NCBI RefSeq assembly: GCF_014851765.1
Contig: NZ_JACVAI010000006.1
Location: 62,001 to 126,000 of the forward strand
DNA length: 64,000 bases
Direction: 5' to 3'
Source of the DNA: Pseudomonas sp. PDM04
Lineage (GTDB): Bacteria > Pseudomonadota > Gammaproteobacteria > Pseudomonadales > Pseudomonadaceae
Numbering within the stretch: position 1 is the stretch's first letter; every line of letters begins with the position of its first letter. This document shows, one piece after another, positions 15,934 through 23,988 of this stretch. The notes beneath the pieces are model-generated. The model did not search any database. It was not told the DNA's origin and was given only the letters and a program-made list of their open reading frames with translations. The translations under genes were made by a program, and so were the position numbers.

Positions 15934-16764
15934 ATGATTTCACGCTGGACCACCGCAGTACTGGACACCGATCAACCGGGCGGCCTGGCCGTTGCGCGCA
16001 GTCCAGAAGGCTTTCTGTTCGATGACAATGGCGCGCTGTTCCCGCGTGAATGGCTCAAGCGCCAGGACCTGTCGGTCATTGCCGAGCATGGCATCGGCCA
16101 CCTGGATGGCGAGCCGGTGTTCCTGCTGGAACTGCGCAACGCCAGCGAAGTGCCCGGTTGCAGCTGGAAAGGTCTGCGGGCGTTCATGCTCGAGGGCGAT
16201 CAGGTTGTCTACAAGGTGCTCGGTTATGCCGCGCAGATCGGCACCTGGGCCCGCGAGCACCGCTTTTGCGGTAACTGCGGGCAGGCGACACAGCAGGTCA
16301 CCCTTGAGCGGGCGATGTACTGCGAACCCTGCGATTTGCGTTATTACCCACGCATTTCGCCGAGCATGATCGTACTGATCACCCGCGGCGATGAAATCCT
16401 GCTGGCGCGTTCACCGCGATTCGTCACCGGGGTCTACAGCACCCTGGCGGGGTTTGCCGAGCCCGGCGAGTCGGCCGAGGACTGCCTGATTCGCGAGGTG
16501 CGCGAGGAAGTGCGGATCGAGGTCAGGAACATTCAGTACATGGGCAGCCAGTGCTGGCCGTTCCCGCACTCGATGATGCTGGGCTTTCACGCCGAGTACG
16601 CCGGTGGCGAGATCGTCTGCCAGGAAGACGAGATCGAGGACGCCCAGTGGTTCAACGTGCACGCGCTGCCGCCGTTGCCGGCGTCACGCTCGATTGCCCG
16701 ATACCTGATCGACGTCTATGTGGCGCGTCGTCTAGGCCACGCTGAACCAGTGTTGCCAGGCTAG
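15934..16764 (+). CDS. nudC: NADH pyrophosphatase / NAD-capped RNA decapping Nudix hydrolase
   Basis: NudC splits NAD(H) to NMN(H) and AMP and removes NAD caps from RNA. The product is 276 residues. A four-Cys zinc ribbon (CGNC ... CEPC, residues about 112-130) precedes the Nudix box at about residues 172-194 (GFAEPGES ... REVREEVRI). The family-specific SQPWPFPxS motif reads SQCWPFPHS here, a Pro-to-Cys change. The 3' end overlaps the convergent TauE/SafE gene by 33 bases. Confidence 0.93.
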   Translation: MISRWTTAVLDTDQPGGLAVARSPEGFLFDDNGALFPREWLKRQDLSVIAEHGIGHLDGEPVFLLELRNASEVPGCSWKGLRAFMLEGDQVVYKVLGYAAQIGTWAREHRFCGNCGQATQQVTLERAMYCEPCDLRYYPRISPSMIVLITRGDEILLARSPRFVTGVYSTLAGFAEPGESAEDCLIREVREEVRIEVRNIQYMGSQCWPFPHSMMLGFHAEYAGGEIVCQEDEIEDAQWFNVHALPPLPASRSIARYLIDVYVARRLGHAEPVLPG

Positions 16765-17511
16765 GCGCACGGTCAGGCCCAGCACCACGGTGATGAACAC
16801 CGGGCGAATGAACTTGGCGCCGCCGCTGATGGCGGAGCGGGCGCCAAAGAAGGCGCCGACCATCACCGACAGGCCCATGCTCAGGCCGATGATCCAGTCC
16901 ACCTGCCCGGAATACACGAATACCGACAGCGCCGCGATGTTGCTGACGAAGTTCATGCTGCGCGCCACGCCACTGGCCTTGACCAGATCGATGGGGTACA
17001 TCAGCAGGCTGCTGACGGTCCAGAACGCGCCGGTGCCGGGGCCCGCCACGCCGTCGTAGAAGCCAAGGCTGAAGCCCTGGGTCGACTGCCATTTCTTCTT
17101 GATCGGCGCGTCGGCATCCAGCGGTGCTTTCGGCGTGCCACCGAACAATAGATAGATGCCGCAGGCGAAGACGATCACCGGCAGCATCTTGTTCAGCCAT
17201 TCGGCTGGCAGGTAATGCGCAACCACGGCGCCGGTCAGCGCACCCACCAGCGTGCCGACGATGGCATGCATCCACTGCCGGGGATGAAACAGCTTGCGCC
17301 GATAGAAGGTGAAACTGGCGGTGGCCGAACCGAAGGTCGAACTGAGTTTGTTGGTGCCCAACACCAGGTGGGGCGGCAGGCCGGCGGTCAACAGCGCCGG
17401 GGTGGTCAACAGGCCGCCGCCACCGGCAATGGCGTCGATGAAACCGGCAATGAAAGCGACAAGGGCCAGAATGGCCAGGGTGGTGAGGTCAACACTGAGT
17501 TCGAAAGGCAT
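16732..17511 (-). CDS. TSUP (TauE/SafE) family anion exporter
   Basis: This 259-residue integral membrane protein has about eight hydrophobic segments and the two-repeat TSUP layout: GFIDAIAGGGGLLTTPALL near residue 23 and SLGFYDGVAGPGTGAF near residue 150. The family moves sulfite, sulfonates or related anions across the inner membrane. The gene is convergent with nudC and overlaps it by 33 bases. Its neighbours on the right are sulfur-scavenging genes, so export of sulfite or an organosulfur product is a reasonable but unproven role. Confidence 0.88.
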   Translation of the reverse strand: MPFELSVDLTTLAILALVAFIAGFIDAIAGGGGLLTTPALLTAGLPPHLVLGTNKLSSTFGSATASFTFYRRKLFHPRQWMHAIVGTLVGALTGAVVAHYLPAEWLNKMLPVIVFACGIYLLFGGTPKAPLDADAPIKKKWQSTQGFSLGFYDGVAGPGTGAFWTVSSLLMYPIDLVKASGVARSMNFVSNIAALSVFVYSGQVDWIIGLSMGLSVMVGAFFGARSAISGGAKFIRPVFITVVLGLTVRLAWQHWFSVA

Positions 17512-17633
17512 GGAATCGGCTTAAGTCGGCAGGGTGCAGGACATCGCTGCGGGAAGGCCGATATGTTACCTGTATCCAGACGTTGCGGCGACTGCTACGG
17601 CCTCGGCCCGCTCCCCATTGAAATGCCTCCACC

Positions 17634-17661
17634 CTGTGGGAGCGAGCCTGCTCGCCATTGC
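17634..17661. repeat. REP element
   Basis: A single REP copy with the core GTGGGAGCGAGCCTGCTCGC lies between the TSUP gene and the sfnB-like gene. Confidence 0.85.
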
Positions 17662-17679
17662 TGACGGCCGGGCGCTACA

Positions 17680-18918
17680 TCATTTCGAGGCCGGCCCATT
17701 GCCGATCTGCCAGACAAACGGCGGCTCAGTGCCATTGATCGCCCAATCCCCGACAATCCGCGCCTTGTAGATCACCGGATTATGTGAGGACACGGTTCGG
17801 GCATTGCGCCAGTGCCGGTCCAGGGATTTGCCTTCACGGATGTCCGACGCCCCGAGCGCGTTGAACAGCTCGCTGGTGGCCCGTTGGATCAGCTCCGACA
17901 CCACCACTTGCGCCGTCGCCGACTGGATTTCGGCGTCGGCATTGGCCGCGCGTTCCAGCGCTTCATCGCCGGAGAACCGCGCCAGGTACGCCCGCTGCGC
18001 AGGTTGCGCGGCCTTCAGTGCGCTGGCCTCGGCGGCGTACACCAGCGCCGCCACTTCGCCCACCACTTGCTGGATCTGCGGATCTTCACTGACGCGCGGG
18101 GCGTTGCCGTGGCTGTAGATGCGTTTACGTTCGCGCACCTGATGCGCCACATCGCGCAACGCGGCGCGACCGATCCCGGCGAGGGTGGCGAGGAGCACCA
18201 GTTGATAGAACGCTGTCTGGTATTTGAAGCGTGTGGCGAAGTCGATGATGTTTTCGGCGTCGACGTCGGCCTCGATGAACCGTGAGGTGCCGCTGCCCGT
18301 TGTGCGTTGGCCGAAACCGTCCCAGTCGTCACTCTGCACGATCCCCGATTGCTGGGTGCGCACTGCGGCGATCACATCGCCCCCGGTGTCGCTGCGCTGG
18401 GCGTAGACATCGATCCAGTCGGAAAACAGGCTGCCGGTGCTGTAGAACTTCTCGCCGTTGAGCCGCCAGCCGTCGGCATGGGGCGAGACCTTGGTGATCA
18501 CTTCGCCAATGGTCACATTGCCGATTTCGGTCCAGGCGCAACCGACGATGTCACCGTCGACGAAGCGCTTGAACCACAGGTCCCGCGCCGGGCCCGGCGT
18601 GGCATTCAAACGGTCCTCGGCGAACGCGAAATGCCCGCGCAGAGCTTGCGGCACATTGGAGTCGGCTTCGGCCAGTTCGATCAGCAACTCGAACAACTGC
18701 GGCAACGACGCACCGCCACCGCCGTATTCCACGGGCACCCGCACGGCGCCGAACCCGGCGTGCTTGAGCCATTGGATCGGCTCATGGGGCAGGCTGCGCG
18801 ACTGTTCGCGCTCCACCGCCCCGGCGGCAATGCGCTGGAATATCGGGCGAAAGCGCGCGGCCAGCGTCTCATAGTCGACGCCAACGGACAGCGGGTTGAT
18901 TACCTGGTGTTCGGTCAT
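17680..18918 (-). CDS. sfnB: SfnB-family flavin-dependent sulfur acquisition oxidoreductase
   Basis: The product is a 412-residue member of the acyl-CoA dehydrogenase/DszC-like flavoprotein fold. WTEIGN near residue 130, GEKFYSTGSLFSDW and the C-terminal SSHNPVIYKARIVGDW resemble SfnB and other desulfurisation monooxygenases rather than fatty acyl-CoA dehydrogenases. In P. putida such proteins are linked to growth on dimethyl sulfide, sulfoxide and sulfone. The start at 18918 has a GGAG site. The gene is divergent from sfnG across a 334-base gap with a sigma-54-type promoter candidate. The exact substrate is not known. Confidence 0.8.
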   Translation of the reverse strand: MTEHQVINPLSVGVDYETLAARFRPIFQRIAAGAVEREQSRSLPHEPIQWLKHAGFGAVRVPVEYGGGGASLPQLFELLIELAEADSNVPQALRGHFAFAEDRLNATPGPARDLWFKRFVDGDIVGCAWTEIGNVTIGEVITKVSPHADGWRLNGEKFYSTGSLFSDWIDVYAQRSDTGGDVIAAVRTQQSGIVQSDDWDGFGQRTTGSGTSRFIEADVDAENIIDFATRFKYQTAFYQLVLLATLAGIGRAALRDVAHQVRERKRIYSHGNAPRVSEDPQIQQVVGEVAALVYAAEASALKAAQPAQRAYLARFSGDEALERAANADAEIQSATAQVVVSELIQRATSELFNALGASDIREGKSLDRHWRNARTVSSHNPVIYKARIVGDWAINGTEPPFVWQIGNGPASK

Positions 18919-18959
18919 GGGGACAGCTCCTTGGATCGGCAGTGGATGCCAGGGAGGAT

Positions 18960-18975
18960 TGCAGGGTCCATGCCG
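18960..18975 (-). promoter_or_regulatory. Candidate sigma-54 promoter of the sfnB-like gene
   Basis: On the minus strand the sequence CGGCATGGACCCTGCA keeps the invariant GG and GC separated by ten bases, as in the -24/-12 consensus TGGCACG-N4-TTGCW. Three consensus positions differ. The predicted start would leave a leader of about 30 bases before the ATG at 18918. Confidence 0.45.
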
Positions 18976-19082
18976 GGTAGGGGCAACCCGGGTTTGTTCG
19001 TCCATTTGGCGCTCCAGCTCCTGCGAACTGTTGCTGCACCAACAGCAAAATCACAAATTGCCCTGGCGGACAGGGTCCAGTT

Positions 19083-19170
19083 GTGGGCGCGAGCCTGCTC
19101 GCGATAGCGACGGATCAGTCTCTGGTTCGTGGACTGACACTCCGTTATCGCGGGCAGGCTCGCTCCCCCA
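19083..19170. repeat. BIME (two inverted REP copies)
   Basis: Two REP cores in opposite orientation flank about 40 bases between the sfnB-like gene and sfnG. The right copy ends 28 bases before the sfnG sigma-54 promoter. Confidence 0.85.
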
Positions 19171-19197
19171 GGGTTTCGCTGGATTCAAGATGAGCAC

Positions 19198-19213
19198 TGG
19201 CACGCTTGCTGCT
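19198..19213 (+). promoter_or_regulatory. Sigma-54 promoter of sfnG
   Basis: TGGCACGCTTGCTGCT matches the -24/-12 consensus TGGCACG-N4-TTGCW except for one base, with exact GG-N10-GC spacing. It lies 39 bases before the sfnG start. In P. putida sfnG is known to be activated by a sigma-54-dependent regulator (SfnR), so the site agrees with established biology. Confidence 0.8.
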
Positions 19214-19252
19214 CTCTCCCCAGGACATCCCTAACGTCCCGAGGACACGCCA

Positions 19253-20344
19253 ATGAGTCAGCAAGCCGTCAAATTTGCCTACTGGGTGCCGAACGTCAGC
19301 GGTGGGCTGGTGGTCAGCAAGATCGAGCAACGCACCCACTGGGGCATCGACTACAACCGCAAACTGGCGCAACTGGCCGAGGCGGCCGGTTTCGAATACG
19401 CCCTGACACAGATTCGCTTCACCGCCGGCTACGGTGCCGAGTATCAGCATGAGTCGGTGGCGTTCAGCCACGCGCTGCTGGGCGCCACCAGCCGATTGAA
19501 AGTGATCGCGGCGATCCTGCCCGGCCCCTGGCAACCGGCGTTGGCGGCCAAACAGCTGGCGACCATCGATCAACTGACCAATGGCCGCATTGCGGTGAAC
19601 ATCGTCAGCGGCTGGTTCAAGGGGGAGTTCCAGGCCATCGGCGAGCATTGGCTGGAGCACGACGAACGTTATCGCCGCTCCGAAGAGTTCATCCGCTCGC
19701 TCAAGGGCGTCTGGAGCCAGGACAACTTCACCTTTCGGGGGGATTTCTACCGCTTCGACAACTACACGCTCAAGCCCAAGCCACTGGGCCAGCCGGAGAT
19801 CTTCCAGGGCGGCAGTTCCCGCGCGGCGCGGGACATGGCGGCGCGGGTGTCGGACTGGTACTTCACCAACGGCAACACCCCGGAAGGCATCAAGGCACAG
19901 GTCGACGATATCCGCAGCAAGGCCGCAGCGAACCATCATTCGGTGAAAATCGGGGTCAACGCCTTTGTCATCGCCCGCGATACCGAGGAAGAGGCACGCG
20001 CCGTGCTCGCGCAGATCATCGACCAGGCCGACCCGGAAGCGGTGAATGCCTTTGGCGATGCCGCGAAGCAGGCGGGCAGGGCGTCACCGGAAGGCGAGGG
20101 CAACTGGGCCAAATCGACCTTCGAGGACCTGGTGCAGTACAACGACGGCTTCAAGACCAACCTGATCGGCACGCCCCAGCAGATTGCCGAACGGATCGTG
20201 GCGTTGAAGGCGGTGGGGGTGGACCTGGTATTGGCGGGGTTCCTGCACTTCCAGGAGGAAGTGGAGTATTTCGGCAAGCGGGTGCTGCCGTTGGTGCGGG
20301 AGCTGGAGGCGCAGGCCGCCGTGGAAACAGCGGCCGTCGCCTGA
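19253..20344 (+). CDS. sfnG: FMNH2-dependent dimethylsulfone monooxygenase
   Basis: SfnG is a 363-residue bacterial-luciferase-like (TIM barrel) monooxygenase that converts dimethylsulfone to methanesulfinate for sulfur supply. Family features include FAYWVPNVSGGLVVSKIEQRT at the N-terminus, ILPGPWQP near residue 88, NIVSGWFKGEF near residue 118 and IFQGGSSRAARDMAA near residue 183. The flavin would be supplied by a separate reductase, not present here. The start was chosen at 19253, behind a GAGGA-type site and downstream of the sigma-54 promoter. Confidence 0.93.
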   Translation: MSQQAVKFAYWVPNVSGGLVVSKIEQRTHWGIDYNRKLAQLAEAAGFEYALTQIRFTAGYGAEYQHESVAFSHALLGATSRLKVIAAILPGPWQPALAAKQLATIDQLTNGRIAVNIVSGWFKGEFQAIGEHWLEHDERYRRSEEFIRSLKGVWSQDNFTFRGDFYRFDNYTLKPKPLGQPEIFQGGSSRAARDMAARVSDWYFTNGNTPEGIKAQVDDIRSKAAANHHSVKIGVNAFVIARDTEEEARAVLAQIIDQADPEAVNAFGDAAKQAGRASPEGEGNWAKSTFEDLVQYNDGFKTNLIGTPQQIAERIVALKAVGVDLVLAGFLHFQEEVEYFGKRVLPLVRELEAQAAVETAAVA

Positions 20345-20360
20345 CAAACCGTAAAGCGAT

Positions 20361-20388
20361 TGTGGGAACGAACAGGCTCGCTCCCACA
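20361..20388. repeat. REP-type palindrome after sfnG
   Basis: An imperfect stem (TGTGGGA ... TCCCACA) of the REP family lies between the convergent sfnG and SnoaL-like genes. It could also act as a bidirectional terminator. Confidence 0.75.
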
Positions 20389-20403
20389 TTCGTTGCCCGG
20401 TGT

Positions 20404-20880
20404 TTACAGACCCAGGTCGGACAGGCTCGGATGATCGTCCGGCCGGCGACCCAACGGCCAGTGGAATTTGCGTTCGCTTTCCTTGATCGGCATGTCGTTG
20501 ATGCAGGCGAAACGGTGAGCCATCAGACCATTCTCGTCGAACTCCCAGTTTTCGTTGCCGTAGGAGCGGAACCAGTTACCCGAATCGTCGCGCCATTCAT
20601 AGGCGTAACGCACGGCGATGCGGTTATCGGTGAACGCCCAGAGCTCCTTGATCAGGCGGTAGTCCAGCTCCTTGGCCCATTTGCGGGTGAGGAACGCCTT
20701 GGCTTCTTCGCGGCTATGGGCAAATTCGGCGCGGTTGCGCCATTGGGTGTCGAGGGTATAGGCCAGTGACACGCGCGCCGGGTCGCGGGAGTTCCAGCCG
20801 TCTTCGGCCAGGCGAACTTTCTCGATGGCCGATTCACGGGTAAAAGGCGGCAATGGCGGACGAACTTCAGCGTTAGACAT
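20404..20880 (-). CDS. DUF1348 / SnoaL-like (NTF2 fold) protein
   Basis: This 158-residue soluble protein has an NTF2-like cone fold. DGWNSRDPARVSLAYT near residue 27 and WRNRAEFAHSREEAKAFL match the DUF1348 group, as does WEFDENGLMAHRFACIND. The function of the family is unknown. A GGGAGA site precedes ATG 20880. It lies 56 bases downstream of a TetR regulator on the same strand and is probably co-transcribed with it from the promoter containing the palindrome at 21513-21526. Confidence 0.85.
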   Translation of the reverse strand: MSNAEVRPPLPPFTRESAIEKVRLAEDGWNSRDPARVSLAYTLDTQWRNRAEFAHSREEAKAFLTRKWAKELDYRLIKELWAFTDNRIAVRYAYEWRDDSGNWFRSYGNENWEFDENGLMAHRFACINDMPIKESERKFHWPLGRRPDDHPSLSDLGL

Positions 20881-20936
20881 GTCAAATCTCCCAAAAAGAT
20901 TAAAGTTCAAGCAAGTTGTCGGGCTTGGTAAAAGTG

Positions 20937-21500
20937 TTACAGGTCCAATAACTTTCGCGCCATGCATTGCGCATTATCGGCCGCACTGTGATCACCCATG
21001 ACAAGCGCCACGGTAATGGCACCGTCGATCAGGATCAGCAGCTGTCGGGCCAGCGTCTCCGGATCGTTCGCACCATGTTCGGTACAGAGCTCGAGCACGT
21101 AGTCGAGCAGCTTTTGTTTGTGTTCCCTGGCCACCAGGCGAACCGGGTCTTGCGGGTCGCCGGTTTCCCCGCTGGTGTTGATGAACGCACAGCCACGGAA
21201 GCCTTCGGAGGCGAACCAGGTGCCGAGCACGGTAAACAGGTTGAGCAGGCGATCGGCCGGGGTGGGGGCCTGATCGACAGCGCTTCGATACCAGTGCATC
21301 CAGCGCTCATCGCGGCGTTGCAGAGCGGCAACCACCAACTCCTCCTTGTTGGCGAAGTAGCGGTAGATGCTTTTTCTGGAGACGCCGGCGGTTTTCACCA
21401 GAAGATCCATGCCAGTGGCGGCGATGCCACTTTTATAGATCAACTTTTCGGTGACATCCAGAATGATGTCGCGTGTGTCGTTGCGAGTGATTTCGTTCAT
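20937..21500 (-). CDS. TetR family transcriptional repressor
   Basis: The 187-residue product has an N-terminal helix-turn-helix (residues about 10-55) with VKTAGVSRKSIYRYFANKEE, followed by an all-helical ligand-binding domain. ATG 21500 was chosen over an upstream codon because the perfect palindrome at 21513-21526 then lies immediately upstream, as expected for autoregulation. The likely target is its own transcript with the downstream SnoaL-like gene. The ligand is unknown. Confidence 0.88.
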   Translation of the reverse strand: MNEITRNDTRDIILDVTEKLIYKSGIAATGMDLLVKTAGVSRKSIYRYFANKEELVVAALQRRDERWMHWYRSAVDQAPTPADRLLNLFTVLGTWFASEGFRGCAFINTSGETGDPQDPVRLVAREHKQKLLDYVLELCTEHGANDPETLARQLLILIDGAITVALVMGDHSAADNAQCMARKLLDL

Positions 21501-21512
21501 GGGGCATAGAGT

Positions 21513-21526
21513 AGAACGATCGTTCT
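21513..21526. promoter_or_regulatory. Perfect palindrome, probable TetR operator
   Basis: AGAACGATCGTTCT is a perfect 14-base inverted repeat 12 bases upstream of the tetR start. Its size and position fit an autoregulatory TetR-family operator. Confidence 0.7.
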
Positions 21527-21669
21527 CCTTGGTCAAATTTTATTTTCGCCTGACATGAAATGGCCTCGCCAACAGGCTCGCACCCACCGTGTGATCGGTG
21601 TGAAGAAGACCCGAGCCTCTCCATGGTGTAAGCTCTGCGACTCTCTGGATTCGACCCCTTGCGAGCCCT

Positions 21670-23013
21670 ATGCCGTCGCTTTTCAAACGCTCCCTGCTGC
21701 CCAAACTGCGCAGTTTTCCGCTGTCCGCCGAGAAGGTGACGTTCCTCAGTGGTGCTGCAGAATTCCGTCGATGCCTGTTGGACAAAATCGCCGCTGCGAC
21801 CCAACGCATCTACATCGTCGCTCTGTACCTGCAACAGGACGAAGCCGGCCAGGAAATCCTCGATGCCCTGCACGCCGCCAAGCTGGCGCGTCCGGAAATG
21901 GACGTGGTGGTGGTCGTCGACTGGCTGCGCGCCCAGCGTGGCCTAATTGGCGCCGGCAAGCAGCCGGGCAACGCGGCGTGGTATCAGGAAATGACGCGGA
22001 CCCACGAAAGCGTGGTCCCGGTGTATGGCGTGCCGGTGCAGACCCGCGAGCTGTTCGGGGTGCTGCATCTGAAAGGGTTCGTGATCGATGACTGCGTGAT
22101 CTATAGCGGCGCGAGCCTGAACAACGTGTACCTGCACAAGTTCGACAAGTACCGTTACGACCGCTATCACCTGCTGCACAATCGCGCCCTGGCTGACTCG
22201 ATGCAGCACCTGGTGCAGCACGGTCTGGTGGCCTCCAAAGCGGTGCATCGCCTGGATTTGCCGAACCTGCCCACCACCCGCAGCCTGCGCAACGACATTG
22301 GTGACTTGCGCAGTCGTCTCAAGCACGCGGCGTACGACACCACGTCGGGCTCCACGGACAAGGGCGGTTTGTCGGTCAGCCCGTTGCTTGGCGTGGGCAA
22401 GAACAATCCGTTGAGCCGGGTGATCTGCGAGTTGATCGCCAGCGCCCAGCATCAACTGACGATCTGCACGCCCTACTTCAACCTGCCACTGGCCGTGACC
22501 CGGGAAATCAACCGGGCGCTGGCGCGGGGCGTAAAGATCGACATCGTGGTCGGCGACAAGACCGCCAACGACTTCTACATTCCGCCCAGCGAGCCGTTCA
22601 AGGTGATCTCGGCGTTACCGTACCTGTACGAGATCAGCCTGCGGCGTTTCGCCAAGCGTCATCATCGCAGCGTCGACAGCGGCCAGTTGAACCTGCATTT
22701 GTGGAAGGACGGCGATAACACCTATCACCTGAAGGGCATGTGGGTCGATCAGCGCTACACCTTGCTGACCGGCAACAACCTCAACCCGCGTGCGTTCCGC
22801 CTCGACCTGGAAAACGCCTTGCTGATCGATGACCCGAAAGGGGAATTGCTGGCGCCGCGCCGTCAGGAGCTGGTGCAGATTTTCCAGCACACCACACGGA
22901 TCGAGCGCTACCAGTCGCTGGAAACCCTGCCGGACTACCCGACCGGTGTGGCGAAGTTTCTCAAGCGGGTGAGTCGGGTACGGATCGAGCGCTTGCTGTA
23001 CCGCATTTTGTAG
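21670..23013 (+). CDS. pssA: CDP-diacylglycerol-serine O-phosphatidyltransferase (phospholipase D type)
   Basis: PssA makes phosphatidylserine, the precursor of phosphatidylethanolamine. The 447-residue product has the two HKD motifs of the phospholipase D superfamily: HLKGFVIDD near residue 133 and HLKGMWVDQ near residue 353, followed by GNNLNPRAFRLDLEN. It lacks membrane helices, as expected for the E. coli type enzyme, which is peripheral. The start at 21670 follows a region shared with no other gene; it stands alone between tetR (divergent) and a BIME. Confidence 0.93.
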   Translation: MPSLFKRSLLPKLRSFPLSAEKVTFLSGAAEFRRCLLDKIAAATQRIYIVALYLQQDEAGQEILDALHAAKLARPEMDVVVVVDWLRAQRGLIGAGKQPGNAAWYQEMTRTHESVVPVYGVPVQTRELFGVLHLKGFVIDDCVIYSGASLNNVYLHKFDKYRYDRYHLLHNRALADSMQHLVQHGLVASKAVHRLDLPNLPTTRSLRNDIGDLRSRLKHAAYDTTSGSTDKGGLSVSPLLGVGKNNPLSRVICELIASAQHQLTICTPYFNLPLAVTREINRALARGVKIDIVVGDKTANDFYIPPSEPFKVISALPYLYEISLRRFAKRHHRSVDSGQLNLHLWKDGDNTYHLKGMWVDQRYTLLTGNNLNPRAFRLDLENALLIDDPKGELLAPRRQELVQIFQHTTRIERYQSLETLPDYPTGVAKFLKRVSRVRIERLLYRIL

Positions 23014-23027
23014 ACGTCAAATCTACT

Positions 23028-23126
23028 GTAGGAGCGAGCTTGCTCGCGAAGGAAGCCTGGACACCGCGGGCATTCAAACAGCCAACGTCGTCGTTGACGA
23101 CCATCGCGAACCGACTCGCTCCTGCA
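23028..23126. repeat. BIME (two inverted REP copies) between pssA and the efe operon
   Basis: Two REP copies (GTAGGAGCGAGCTTGCTCGC and the inverse near 23102-23125) lie between convergent genes. The second copy ends three bases before the EfeO-like stop codon. Confidence 0.8.
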
Positions 23127-23128
23127 AC

Positions 23129-23953
23129 TCAGTTCAGACCGAGTTTCCCCCGCAGCGTCGACAGGTCTTCGGCCAGGGTGTTCACCGGCCCGACCAGCGC
23201 CTTGCGATCGCTTTCCTTGACCTTGTCATAGGTTTCGAAACCACCGTCCTGGGTCTTGTACTTGGCCAGGGTCTTGTTCACCGTGGCGAAGTTCTTGTCG
23301 ACCTTGGCGATGAATGCCGCGTCCTGCTTCTCGATCTGCGGGCGGAACAGGTCGACGATTTTCTTCGCGCCATCGATGTTGCCCTGGAAGTCATACAGGT
23401 CGGTGTGGCTGTAGCGATCTTCCTCGCCTGAGATCTTGGTCGCCGCCACTTCTTCCAGCAGCGCTGCCGCGCCACCCACCACTTTTTCAGGCGGGAAGGT
23501 CAACCCGGCCACGCGGGTTTGCAGGTCCTGGACGTCTTTGTTCAAACCGTCGGCCAAATCGCCCAGGCCCTTGGTGCTTTTCTCGGAGAACAGCGAGTAC
23601 TCGATGCGGTGGAAGCCGGTGAAGTCTGCGGCCTTGACGCCTTGTTCGTGGTCGTCGACACGCGAGTCGATGGACGCGTCGAGGTCACTGAACAGTTCGG
23701 CGATCGGTTCGATCGACTCGTAGTACACCCGGGTCGGCGCGTAGAGTTTCTGTGCGGTGGCGAGGTCGCCTTTTTTTACTGCGTCGGTGAACTGTCGTGT
23801 GTGGCTGGCCAGTTCGTCCAACTGCTCGGTGACATAGATCTTGTAGTCCGAAATCGGCCCCACCAGTTCCAGCGGCGCAGTCGCCGCGAAAGCCGAAAAA
23901 GGGGTGTTGAGCAAACCGAGGGTCAGCAATAAAGCGAGTGGCGACTTTTTCAT
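23129..23953 (-). CDS. EfeO/EfeM-like imelysin (M75) periplasmic protein
   Basis: This 274-residue protein has a signal peptide (residues 1-23, cleavage near FAATAP) and a single M75/imelysin domain with the metal-site HxxE motif (HRIEYSLF, near residue 122). It lacks the cupredoxin domain of full-length EfeO. Such EfeM-type proteins are thought to bind iron in the periplasm. It is the last of four genes in the order efeU-efeO-efeB-this gene. ATG 23953 begins the recognisable Lys-rich signal sequence. Confidence 0.88.
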   Translation of the reverse strand: MKKSPLALLLTLGLLNTPFSAFAATAPLELVGPISDYKIYVTEQLDELASHTRQFTDAVKKGDLATAQKLYAPTRVYYESIEPIAELFSDLDASIDSRVDDHEQGVKAADFTGFHRIEYSLFSEKSTKGLGDLADGLNKDVQDLQTRVAGLTFPPEKVVGGAAALLEEVAATKISGEEDRYSHTDLYDFQGNIDGAKKIVDLFRPQIEKQDAAFIAKVDKNFATVNKTLAKYKTQDGGFETYDKVKESDRKALVGPVNTLAEDLSTLRGKLGLN

Positions 23954-23988
23954 GGGGCGGCTCCGTAGGGGGTTGTGCACAGTGCGGT

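Larger units (their letters stand above)
18919..19252. promoter_or_regulatory. Divergent regulatory region of sfnB and sfnG
   Basis: This 334-base gap contains two sigma-54-like promoters (18960-18975 on minus, 19198-19213 on plus) and a BIME at 19083-19170. I find no supported gene in it. Binding sites for an SfnR-type enhancer-binding protein would be expected here but I could not define them. Confidence 0.6.
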
